Below are positions 32,801-42,546 of a stretch of 64,000 nt of DNA, piece after piece. The translations under genes were made by a program, and so were the position numbers. The first letter of the stretch is position 1. Each line of letters opens with the position of its first letter. Below the pieces are notes generated by a model. The model saw only the letters and a program-made list of their open reading frames with translations, had not been told where the DNA came from and did no database searches. Source of the DNA: Chytridium lagenaria (Eukaryota; Chytridiomycota; Chytridiomycetes; Chytridiales; Chytridiaceae); NCBI GenBank assembly GCA_025449115.1, contig JAHLKC010000099.1:83454-147453 (forward strand), given 5' to 3'.

Positions 32801-35176
32801 TAGTTGCGCCTTTTTGGTAGTTAATACTCTTTTTTTGATATATTAAGGGTTGTACGATGAAGTTGAACGTCTTCTTAAGGCGTCCAAGAGATACGACCTC
32901 CTCAATGCCTTCTTTCAAGTTTGTTTCTTTCACCAAAATGAGAATGAGACAAAGTTCTAACCATTTGCAGGATTGCGGATATTGGGATAAAGCTTTGGAG
33001 GTCGCAAGCCAATATGATCGAATAAATTTACGCACAACTTACGTCAATTTCGCAAGATATTTATTAGAATCCGGGATAGATTAGGGGCATCGGCCGCATT
33101 CGAAAAATCTGGCTACAATCAGTTTGTCATATAATTATGATTTAAAGTAACTGGAAAGGCTGAGGTGCTTGGGGATACCTTCATGGAAAGAAATGATACA
33201 GATGCATCGGGATATCTGGATACAGAGACAAGGTACCGGAGCCAAACTTCTTTTATTAAGCAGATGTAGAAGTCACTCTCTCTTTGGTGGGCCAATATGA
33301 AGAAAGCAGAGGAAATTATCTTGAAGCAATTAAATATTATGAAAATGCGGACGATATCTTATCGCAAGTTCGAGTTCATTCATTTTGCGGCAACATAGAT
33401 AGGGTCAAACATCATTTTTATATAGAAGTCTAAATAGTTAAAGGCTGTAGACATTTGCAAATCGTCAAACAACATCGCATCCGCATACTTTTTAGCGCGT
33501 CAGAATGAGAAGGATGGGAAGGTAAATTAGAAAGTGCGGTGACTTGCTCATTAGTAAAGGTTCATCAAGCGATTGAGTTATATTCAATCGCAAAATGTTT
33601 TTCTCAAGCCATTAGGCTTGCGAAATCCTATGGATTAAACAACATTCTTGTACAGCTTGCCCTCCAAGGGTCGACAGAGTGCATGATAGAAGTTGCTATG
33701 TGAGTTTCAAACAAATAGTATTTTGTTAAAATTTAGGTACTTTGAAACCTCTGGCCAGAATATCGACAAAGCCATTACGCTCTTCACTCGTGCTGGCTTA
33801 AATGCGAGGCAATAGACCTTTGTTTTCAACATAAACAATACTCTTTGTTGGACGATTTAGGTTTGAAGACACGTTATCTTAACTAAAGGGTTGAAAGTAG
33901 ACGACTTGCAATTCGATGATAGACCCGACTTACTCCAGCTTTGCTCGGAATACTTTGTTCAAAACGGTCAACACATTAAGGCTGTCCAGGTACTCGTGAA
34001 TTCCAACAAAGTGGATGAGGTGAGCCATTAAGTTGCTATCGCGTATGTTTTAAACTAGCAAGGCACTCGACCTGTGCGAAGAGAAAGGGATCGTTATAAC
34101 AGAGGAGATCGCCGATAAAATGACAGGCAACGGCGGAGAACTGCCTGTTAAAAGTGTACGGAGGATTGCCGAGCTTGCTTTAAATCAGAAATCATATTTC
34201 CTGGCATGCAAGAAGTTTGCACAGGTATTTCCTTAATTATGGTAGATATTAATATACGCGAGGTTGGGAGAAAATTAAAGCGATGCGGGCCTTATTAAAA
34301 TCAGCGGATATAGAAAGGATAATTTTTTTTGCGAGTTTGTGTTTGCAACACAATTATTATTTAGTAATGTAGATGTCTCGGGTCCTAAGGATAAAGAAAT
34401 ATTTGTTATGGCCGCAAATTTTCTCCAAACCTTGGATTGGAGGCGAAATCCGCAGATAATGAAGGCCATTGTTTTATTTTACTCAAAGGTCGGTCAATTC
34501 TATGTATAGAATATAAATTAATGTTAAAGTAGGCGAAATCTTATGAATCCTTTCTGTTTTTACGATGCGTGCGCCTGCGTTGAGATTGACGAGTACCAAA
34601 ATTACGAGAAGGTTAAATTTTATCTATTTGTTCTAATGCACACACCAGGCTTTAGGAGCTTTAAAGGAATCCTCTAAATGTCTGCTTAAAATTCAGGATT
34701 TCCAAATGAAAGAGAAACATAAGATGCAAGAAGACAAAATCCAGTTGATAGAAACTTTTCTTACGGCAAAGCGTCAATCGCGTGTTGAGCCAAAAGAAAT
34801 GTTGAAAACGTGCGAACTTCTTTTGAGCAATGAGCAACTTGAGGTTTATATTGTCTTTTATACATCTAATTTTTAGACCATCATAAGGGTTGGAGATGTA
34901 TTTGGGCTAATGATTGAAACGTACTACGCAGCTGGAGATTTAGACAGGGCTTCTAGCCTTATACACGAAATGAAACGCCGTGTTTCTGCTTCAAACCTTG
35001 AATACTACATCGTAAGTTTGCAGCGGCAGAGAAAAATCGCGTCATAATATACGCTTCCCGCACTCTTTAGCTTCAGACTAATTTGAGATCTTCAGGAACC
35101 AGATATTTTAACGAGATTGGGTGCCAAGAGAGTAACAACTTCCTCCGAGGATATTCCCGAAATCATTGATAATTAA
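29844..35176 (+). CDS. IFT140: Intraflagellar transport protein IFT140 (IFT-A core)
   Basis: IFT140 is a large WD40-plus-TPR subunit of the IFT-A complex, which drives retrograde transport in cilia. The WD40 half (29844-31850) includes [16 protein letters not shown], the family landmark. The TPR half includes [16 protein letters not shown] and DLLNAFFQ, near 32690-32930. Further on are [15 protein letters not shown] sequence, then [40 protein letters not shown] with [17 protein letters not shown] and [16 protein letters not shown]. The end has [20 protein letters not shown] and [20 protein letters not shown]. All occur in family order. The start ATG 29844 gives [20 protein letters not shown]. 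Stop 35174-35176. Very many short introns (roughly 25). It is tandem with the PWWP gene and convergent with the helical-repeat gene. Confidence 0.92.
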
Positions 35177-35310
35177 TTTAATTGATTAAACCAGTTTTTC
35201 AACATTATTTGTCTCCTACTTTGCCTTTTATTCCAATTTGAACCATACATCACAAGGTGGCTTTAAAAGAAAATTATTTCGCCAGGATTTCACACAGGGT
35301 TAGAAGGCTA

Positions 35311-37305
35311 CTAATCAGCCTCTGCTGAATCGTAGTCATCAACATTTACGTCCGGCAAAACTGCAGCGGCATCGGAAATCTCAACAGACTGCGCAGTCGA
35401 TTGTACAGACCCCTTCTGATATGGAAATTTCGTATCTTCAACATCCTTTCAAAATATAAGAATGCAAAAATTCAAAGGAGGTTACATAACCAGATGGAGT
35501 CTGCGCGAACGGTATTGGCTCCATTATACAGTCTATGTGCACTGGTGAAAAAGTCGGTATCGTCTAACATAAAGTGAGCCAATTAAGTTTCTTGAAAATC
35601 AAACTTTGTAAAACCAACACGCAAAGCTTCCCCGTAGATTTTGTGTATAGACAATTTAACATGAGTTGTGGTAAACATAGGAGAGAGGCCAAAGTCAATT
35701 AGAAATTGGAATAGTTCCGAGAATAGTGTGTTTGATAGTAGCTCGAGGGTCCTGAGTGACATCACAATGTCCAATAGATGCGTCAATAAATTGACAGTAC
35801 TTTGTGTTGGCATCAGCCATTCACCATAGCAATTCGTAGAACTGTGTCGGATCAGACACCACTTAGAAGGCTTGTCATACCTTTCAAGCAACCGATACCA
35901 ACACGAGATTGTAGGCTTTGGCTAAAGTCATGTTCATGTAATAATTCACATGCGAGAGAAATATCTCTTAATGCCACGGGAATGACGTCTTCAATGAAGA
36001 ATAGATTACACTTGCTTGCGAGCAAGGCTTGCATGAGAGAATAGAAATGTGATTTGATATTGCTGCACCAGTTAGTTCGAATAGGAAATTTTAAAAAACC
36101 TCCAGCGCAAAGAACACTCAAATAAATTCCTTGCTATTTCCTCTGATATGTCGATGGTAGAAATGGACGAATGCCTTTTGATATTAGCAAATATATCAGC
36201 ATCCTCGAACCTGAAAAATAGTTCCTTTAAAGCTTCACAGATCAGAACTACAATCGAACTGCATTTTGAGCTTAGCAGAGTGTCATTCAGCCGTAGAGAA
36301 TGCTGCAGGGGAAGAGAAGAAGTAAGAAAAGAAACATCTTGGCAAATACTCAACTTCTTTTATATTGTTTAAAGTTCTGTGAGCACACATTAAATACCTA
36401 TGGCACACAGTCCAGCTCAATAAGCTATTGCTCTTTACGCTGTAATCGGGTTACTGTAAATACTTAGTGTTCCGTACCAAAAAAAACTTGCGGTGAGACA
36501 ATAATGAACAGCCCGGAGCAAAGTCCAATATGCAGGCATGCCGACTTCAGAAATTCGATAGTTGAAAAATATATATTCCTTGTCTACATATATATTAGAT
36601 AAGCAGAAAAACGATTTTTACCACAGTCCGTGCATGCCAGAGCCAGTTCGCAAAGTTCACTATACAATCTGCTCTCTCCAATCTATCAAAACTGCATAGC
36701 AAACTTTGCGCAGCCAACGGCATCAGCCGTACATTATCGCCACAGAGAACATCGGCGCACAAGCTTCTCATTGCATTTGACTCGGTCGAACATTGCATAA
36801 GCGGAATTCGAATCCTATAAAAAAACGTATTCTCGGAAACAGACGAGCTCCACTTTATTAATATAGAATCGTATAAACCTACTTTTATGCTGTCCGTCTG
36901 TGCTTTCCTCAAAAGTTCTTCGAAGATTATCGAGACAATACCAGCTAATTGGGATTTCATCGAAACTTCCAAACTCATGAGACATTTCCTTAAGGCCATG
37001 CATGTATCATCAATCTCCGCGAATGAAACGGTGCTCTGTATCGTTTAATTTTCGATCATAACTATTCGTACCGGCAACGCCTGAACAAGGTTTTGACACA
37101 GGCTGGCATCTTTTGATGGAAGGCGGCCAATTTCTTGGCTCACAAACCTTACAAGGATAGATGCTGCCCATCTCTCCCCTCTTACATTTGACTTAGATAA
37201 ATACTTTAACGAATCAAGTAAGACATCTAATTCATAAGATGATAGCCCGTCTTGGGACTTTGCACATAGGGATATGCAATCCGATATCCTCCTGTTTCCA
37301 TTCAT
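35311..37305 (-). CDS. Unidentified alpha-helical (HEAT-like) protein
   Basis: From ATG 37305 the exons give long amphipathic helices with regular Leu spacing: LSSYELDVLLDSLKYLSKSN, RWAASILVRFVSQEIG, SQLAGIVSIIFEELLRKAQT, PLAAQSLLCSFDRLERADCI, FYSLMQALLASKCNLFFIED with VIPVALRDISLACELLHEHD, and LTHLLDIVMSLRTLELLSNT. This is the look of an ARM/HEAT repeat protein of roughly 550-600 residues. The C-terminus is acidic and disordered (LPDVNVDDYDSAEAD, stop 35311-35313). I do not recognise the family; cell-cycle or kinase-chaperone HEAT proteins are among the possibilities. Its ATG is about 107 bp from the presumed ALG11 start (divergent), and its stop is 134 bp from the IFT140 stop (convergent). 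Confidence 0.6.
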
Positions 37306-37412
37306 GGTGTCACACAAATAATGTTGGCTCTTGCATTTTACCTCATCACAACCGTCTCTATTTTTATATGCTTTTTACCAGCAACGTTAGGCATTTCTCG
37401 CAGAAGAGCAAA

Positions 37413-39113
37413 ATGTCTTTCTGTCATTAATCGCAATAGTTTACTTTTCTGCTTTTTTCACCCCCCGTGGTTTGTTTTCTAAGTCTGCTCAAATGTAATT
37501 GGATAAAGTGACTCTGGTGTGGAGGTGAACGGGTTTTATGGGCTGCGATTCAATCCATTCAAAATCGTTACCAGGATATACAATGTGTAATATATTGCCG
37601 AGATGATATCGGGTGGAAAGAACACAGTTTTTATTAAACGTTAAGGTAGAAAAATGTTACTTGCAGTTTTACAAAATCTTGTAGAGGAAGTTCAACATAG
37701 ATATTGACGGCAAGCGACTCACGCTGCAGCATTTTACATCATGGTGGCTGTTGGATCCAGCATAGTAGAGACATCTTCAGCTCCGACTAAAATTCTTGTA
37801 GTTATCCCCGGTTCACTATGTTTGGCCAGAACGTAGGGTCTATCATAGCAGTGCTCGATGCAGCTTCTAAGCTTCCGCCAGACTTTTTTGCGGTTTGATT
37901 TTTTCCTTTTGGTATCTTACTTGAAACAGACACTGTGGGGTATTCTTTCTCTTATCCTGCTATAAAGTGGATTTGGGGATGCTCAGTTGTTGCCTATATT
38001 CACTATCCAACCATCAGGTAATGTTCTAATCACTACTTCGTTGTTAAAAAAGACAAAAACTTGCTAGTGTCGATATGATCAGTTCAGTTGAAAGTGGAGA
38101 GGTACTATACAACAACGCATATTTTATAGCAACTGTACCTGCCATTAGAAATGTTAAAATTTTGTAAGGTGCATTAAACTCACGATTTCTTACCTTTAAA
38201 AGATACTACAGGCTCTTTGGATATCTTTACTCATTCGCTGGTGGCTATGTAGATTTAGCAATTGTGAGATTGAAAGATATTCTGTACAATTTTCTTTGGC
38301 TAACGTAAGAAAGGCTAACTCGTCTTGGACTGCAACCCACATATCGACTCTTTGGAAAACAAGTCTCTGCACAATTTACCCACCTTGCCAAACATCGAAA
38401 CTCTCTAATCTTACTCTTGGACCTCGAGAGTGTATGATTTTGTCTATTGCTCAATTTCGGTATATAATATTGAAAGGCTATTTCACTAATTTATAGACCT
38501 GAAAAGGCTCATATCAAACAAATCGAGATATTTCATAAATTTGCACAAAACTATCCGGACTTTGGCGAGGTTAAGTTGATCTTATTAGGAGGGGTTCGAA
38601 ATCATCTAGACTCTGAGCGAGTGGCCGTTTTGCAGAAGCTTGTCACATCTTTAGCCTTGAGAGTACGCACAAATGATGGCATTTTTGACGTTTATCAGAG
38701 CCGAGTTGTTTTTGAAGTGAATGCATCTTACGATGTCTTACTTTCCTATCTGGAAAAGGCTTCCATCGGAATTAGCACAATGGTCAACGAGCATTTTGGT
38801 ATCGGTATAGTTGAATACATGGTTAGCTTTATTTCAACTATATTCTGACAATATGATCTAGGCCGCTGGGATAATTCCTGTTGTCCATAATTCAGGGGGG
38901 CCGCGGACGGATATTGTTGAGCACGCGAAGACAGGTGATCGATATACTAATTGTGTATTATTGAACGAACAAAATTTCAAACGTAGGGTATTTAGTGGTG
39001 GAAGACGAAGAGTATGCGGCGGCCTTTCAAAAAATCCTCTCCCTTGATCTAAAGAGTCAACGAGAAATGCGGCAGCATGCACGACACATCTGCCAGCGCA
39101 AGGTTCTCTGATG
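37413..39113 (+). CDS. ALG11: GDP-Man:Man3GlcNAc2-PP-dolichol alpha-1,2-mannosyltransferase, with frame breaks
   Basis: ALG11 adds the fourth and fifth mannoses to the lipid-linked N-glycan precursor on the cytosolic face of the ER. Landmarks are [60 protein letters not shown] with AYIHYPTI, and [17 protein letters not shown]. Then come [57 protein letters not shown] (donor-binding EX7E region) and [20 protein letters not shown]. An N-terminal hydrophobic run ([12 protein letters not shown] near 37430) fits the family's membrane anchor. Single-base frame breaks occur near the N-terminus, near 37889 and at 39096-39101. Beyond the last one, a frame [10 protein letters not shown] runs to 39217, overlapping the carrier gene. 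So it is either a real gene with assembly errors or a decaying gene; the conserved residues favour the first. Confidence 0.82.
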
Positions 39114-39190
39114 AAATTTTTGGCATGAAACTATGTGAGCACTGGATGTCTTATTTAATAAAAAGGCTTTTTAACGATGCAACACAAGTA

Positions 39191-40387
39191 CTATCCATTA
39201 AGCATGTTTTTAATTAATGCAACAGTGTAGAACGTCGCTGCATTCGTTGGAAAAGCTCTCACAATCGTCGGGCCTAAACCACTAAATAACGACCGAAATC
39301 CCTCCTTTTTTGAGATAGAAATTATCTGCAAACAGATGCCCGTCGACTCCACAATGGCACCTTCGTTTATTAGTATAAATGTTTGATAATGTGTCTTAAA
39401 CCTGTTTGAATTCGAGTCTTTATGACATCAAAAGGATAAGTTGAAAGCCAGCCAGCCTGTTATCGATGATCTCATTTAATAAAAGTCTAAAAAGTGTTTC
39501 TTACCACACCAGCAAAGCCTCCTGCTAAAAGCAAGCCCATTGAAGGATATTTATTACCACCAAGATCCTGGAAGCCATTTGCAAGAAGTTCGAAGGTGAC
39601 AAAGTAAACCCCATATGAGGGAGTCTCTCGGAGCAATGTAGCATGTAAGCCTTTATAGAAGCCCCGGTAGCCGTGTGTTGCATAGATTCGATGACAGCAT
39701 AAGAATACTCCATTGCTCGTCGTATGCTGATTTTGAAGACGTATTTTTACTACAAAAAACGAATTAAGAGTAATTGGTTCAAAATCAATGATATAAAATC
39801 GACAACGCCAAAATATAACCGACAGAACAAACCTAATTCCATAGGGCAGCTGAAGAATGCATTTATAAATCCTGATGCACAGCCCGCAAAAAATATCGAT
39901 GTAAGCTTCTCGTTGGAATAACGCTGAAATACATCGAAAAACGAGCTATAAATTCCAAAGAGAAGGCTTGCCATATTAGCTTTACCAAACGGCCGCATGT
40001 ACCTATTTATAAATGCAACACCAATTAAGGGCGAACTCATTCCTTTGAAAAGGTTAGAAATCTAATTGTGGGCAAGTGGGATGGTAAAATACCTCTGTAG
40101 AGACCAAAAACCTTAAAAGAAGTTATTAATGCAAGTTTGATTGTGGTATACGTACTTTCTCTTCCTTCATAATGGTTGACATTGTTTGCAACATTCCGCC
40201 ATACTTTCTCGGCCGAGATCTATCCTGAGATTGTATTCGCACTCTTGCAGGTTACATTAATTGTGTGTTTTGCAAACTTAATCGTATCCTACGAAATTAG
40301 CTAATGTTAGCCTTAAATCTTTACCAGCGGATGCCCAATGAAAACTCCAGCCATGCCACCGAACGTTCCAGCGATATAGTCATTCAT
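39191..40387 (-). CDS. Mitochondrial carrier family (SLC25) transporter
   Basis: Mitochondrial carriers have three repeats of about 100 residues, each with a PX[DE]XX[KR] signature, and carry metabolites across the inner membrane. From ATG 40387 the first repeat reads NDYIAGTFGGMAGVFIGHPL and, after an intron, DTIKFAKHT, which completes the PLDTIK signature. Repeat 2 includes LIGVAFINRYMRPFGKANMA, FFAGCASGFINAFFSCPMEL and YATHGYRGFYKGLHATLLRE, then TPSYGVYFVTFELL. Repeat 3 includes GLLLAGGFAGV, MKTRIQT and FRSLFSGLGPTIVRAFPTNA. Stop 39191-39193. The pattern (GTFGGMAGVFIGHPLDTIK, RGFYKGL, RETPSYGVYF) is that of the carnitine/amino-acid carrier subgroup, but the substrate cannot be fixed by eye. 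Several introns. The ATG is 45 bp from the divergent DPY30 ATG. Confidence 0.85.
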
Positions 40388-40432
40388 ACTGTTCTGAAAA
40401 GAAAACTTCAAACAAATTTTTACGTACAAAGT

Positions 40433-40765
40433 ATGGATGACAAACTTGTGGAGGTCAACGCACCAGTGTTGCATGAAGCGTTTGGCTTGACAAAAGCTGT
40501 AGAGGTAGGTCTACGTTCGATACTACTCTAACCTCGCAGGACTACGGGTATTCTGAGCAAGAATTATTGACCACAAAGACTCAATTGTTGGGACTTCCTG
40601 TCAAACCCTACCTTGAGCAAACCGTAATCCCTCTTCTCCTTGAAGGCATAAAGATTATTGTTCGGGAGAGGTATATATATTCATGAAGGTACTTTTAACT
40701 CTACCAGACCCACAAATCCAACGGAGTATTTGGGATTGTTCCTTTTGAAAAACTCAAGAAAGTAA
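40433..40765 (+). CDS. DPY30: DPY30-like subunit of COMPASS-type H3K4 methyltransferase
   Basis: DPY30 is a small dimerising subunit of Set1/MLL histone methyltransferase complexes; Dpy-30 motifs also occur in flagellar radial-spoke proteins. Splicing joins an N-terminal leader (MDDKLVEVNAPVLHEAFGLT) to LPVKPYLEQTVIPLLLEGIK and, after a 36-nt intron, to a segment beginning PTNPTEYLGLFLLKNSRK, stop 40763-40765. The motif YL-QTV-P-LL-G---I-RERP-NP-E-L-L-LLKN is the Dpy-30 dimerisation helix pair. The predicted length is about 85-90 residues, close to DPY30 itself, so a COMPASS role is more likely than a radial-spoke role. Confidence 0.85.
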
Positions 40766-40807
40766 ATCTATCAATAAAGTGTAAAGATGTTTATTAGATA
40801 CAAAACT

Positions 40808-41335
40808 TCAAAGAGGCTGGGGGCGGCTCCGTGTCCGCCTGTTGCTGAACCTTTTCACTATTAGATAAAGTATCATCGTGAACATCGCTTACCAAACAGT
40901 AATTTGATCTTCGGTCATATCAGTTACTTTGCAGAGCCTCTCCCGTTCTTGTTTCGTCACATACCGGTTCTGACCATAACTCTTATTCAAATGAGCTATC
41001 GCTTTAACAGAATGGCGAAGAGTTTGCCTTGGCGGGCGCGGTTTCAATGCATGAATAGATAGTAGCTTTCGGAGACTAAGCATGGCCTGATACTGAAGGA
41101 GAGAGAGTAAAACGTAGGTCGTCCTGACTTTCTGCTGAAAGATAGTGGAGATATTCTCTGCGCTTAGCGAAAGATCATGGCTGGAACCTTGAAGCATGGT
41201 GAGTTGAGACTTCCAAAGGTTTACTTGGGTGGTGGCAAACATGATCCTCGTTTTGCAGTAAAGCTCGAAAAACTTCTGAATCTTTTGAACGAGGGGTCCT
41301 GGCCAGGACGACGAAGACGGAGCGAAAGATGCCAT
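40808..41335 (-). CDS. Homeodomain protein
   Basis: ATG 41335 opens a frame starting ASFAPSSSSWPGPLVQKIQK with a helical N-terminal region. The homeodomain is at the C-terminus: SVKAIAHLNKSYGQNRYVTK, then RERLCKVTDMTEDQITV, then across an intron W-FSNRRTRSRPQPL, stop 40808-40810. The recognition helix has the invariant Trp, Phe, Asn and Arg residues (WFSNRR). The last intron must end after GAAAAG rather than at the nearer TAG to give the WF junction. About 160 residues in all. Homeodomain factors bind DNA and regulate development or mating; which class this belongs to cannot be told. It lies tail to tail with DPY30 (42 bp apart). Confidence 0.8.
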
Positions 41336-41510
41336 GTTGAACAACAAAAAAATGGCGGATGCATGATAGTTGATAAGTTTTTAAATATACCATCATTGTG
41401 TCAAATCAAAAGGTTGTAGTAATACAAGCTTGAAGGAGACAACCCCCTTTACTAACAGCTAAAATTGAGTGCCGTCAGGAAAACTTCAGGGAAACTGTAG
41501 TCGTCTTCAA

Positions 41511-41864
41511 ATGACTCGACCCAAACAACAACTAATCACCAGAACATGGAACATAGCTGTAGATGAGCTTCTCGACAAAAGGATAAGGGACGGTCTCGCA
41601 TCCATCGATTCAACTTACTCGCAGCTTCAAATTGCTTTCATAAGGCATCTTCGGGAAACATGTTATCGAACTTACAACGAACCTGGTGCCAGTGGGCTTT
41701 CCGAATTTCTTTTTCGTGCAATACTCCAGGACGATAAAGAATTTAAGATAATGTTAGAATCTCCCTTATTTGTCATAATATTATTACTTAGCACATTTAT
41801 AACCTTTTTTATTTAACGTACATAGAAAACTACCCGTAACTGCTGGACATCTCTGGAGACCTGA
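41511..41864 (+). CDS. Unidentified helical protein
   Basis: From ATG 41511 the frame gives MTRPKQQLITRTWNIAVDEL and LDKRIRDGLASIDSTYSQLQ. It continues with FIRHLRETCYRTYNEPG and FLFRAILQDDKEFKIMLESP. Read straight through, it ends in a hydrophobic tail. With an intron from GTCATAAT (after LESPLF) to ACATAG at 41825 it ends KTTRNCWTSLET, stop 41862-41864, and I prefer that model. Two amphipathic helices suggest a small coiled-coil subunit (kinetochore-type proteins look like this), but I recognise no family. Confidence 0.4.
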
Positions 41865-41962
41865 TATATTTGTTTACTCAAATTCTTCGCAGTCAATCCC
41901 GCTGGCTTTGTTTCAAGTTTGTTCACCCTTTCTACTGTTTCTTCTTTGTTAATGTCCTCCAT
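41813..41962 (-). CDS. Possible small ORF antisense to the neighbouring gene
   Basis: A 49-codon frame (MEDINKEETVERVNKLETKP, then LTAKNLSKQIYQVSRDVQQL) with coding-like composition and a predicted coiled coil. It overlaps the last exon of the plus-strand gene, so one of the two is probably wrong. Nothing else supports it. Confidence 0.25.
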   Translation of the reverse strand: MEDINKEETVERVNKLETKPAGLTAKNLSKQIYQVSRDVQQLRVVFYVR

Positions 41963-42110
41963 CTTATCATAGCTTACGATAATTACTAGACTTCCAGCTT
42001 TAACATAAATTCCGATGATGTTCTTAATAACATCACATCATACTTTTTTTCGGGTTCATACGACATGCCTTTCTCGACCGCACGCAAACCCTTTATTGAT
42101 TTTACAGAAC

Positions 42111-42290
42111 ATGGATAGACTCACCTTGTTCCGTCCTTACCAGCAAATTGGCCGCCACGACAAGACTCACATGGAACGATGCAAGAAAGACGTTTTAGCT
42201 ATTCACGGTCGCGCCCATCTCCGTTTTACTTCTGTATATGACCGGTCAATATTGATTGGTGCTTTGATTAAAATCAAAGAGTCCTGTTGA
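42111..42290 (+). CDS. Unidentified small basic protein (59 residues)
   Basis: ATG 42111 to TGA 42288-42290. The sequence is RLTLFRPYQQIGRHDKTHME, then RCKKDVLAIHGRAHLRFTSV and YDRSILIGALIKIKESC. Its composition is clearly coding-like and basic, with several His, but no family is recognised. The region upstream (42015-42110) is open in the same frame and may hold a first exon. It is the last gene before the hAT element, which starts 91 bp downstream. Confidence 0.4.
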   Translation: MDRLTLFRPYQQIGRHDKTHMERCKKDVLAIHGRAHLRFTSVYDRSILIGALIKIKESC

Positions 42291-42546
42291 GTTATTTCCT
42301 CTAAGGCCATTTTTTTTTATTTTTATTGTAACAAACAAAGTAATAAAAGTTACATTATTCACATGGCCTATGGCTCATAAGTAGGGGTGCCACCCGTATC
42401 CAAGATCTCGGATAAAAACACGTGTTTTATCCGGCCGGGTCCTGATACGGATGCCAAATTCCTACCAACATGGGTTTCGGATAAAACACGTTTTTTTTTA
42501 TTTTTAATTAATTTTTAATTAATTTTGTTCAAGAAATTAATCGCCG

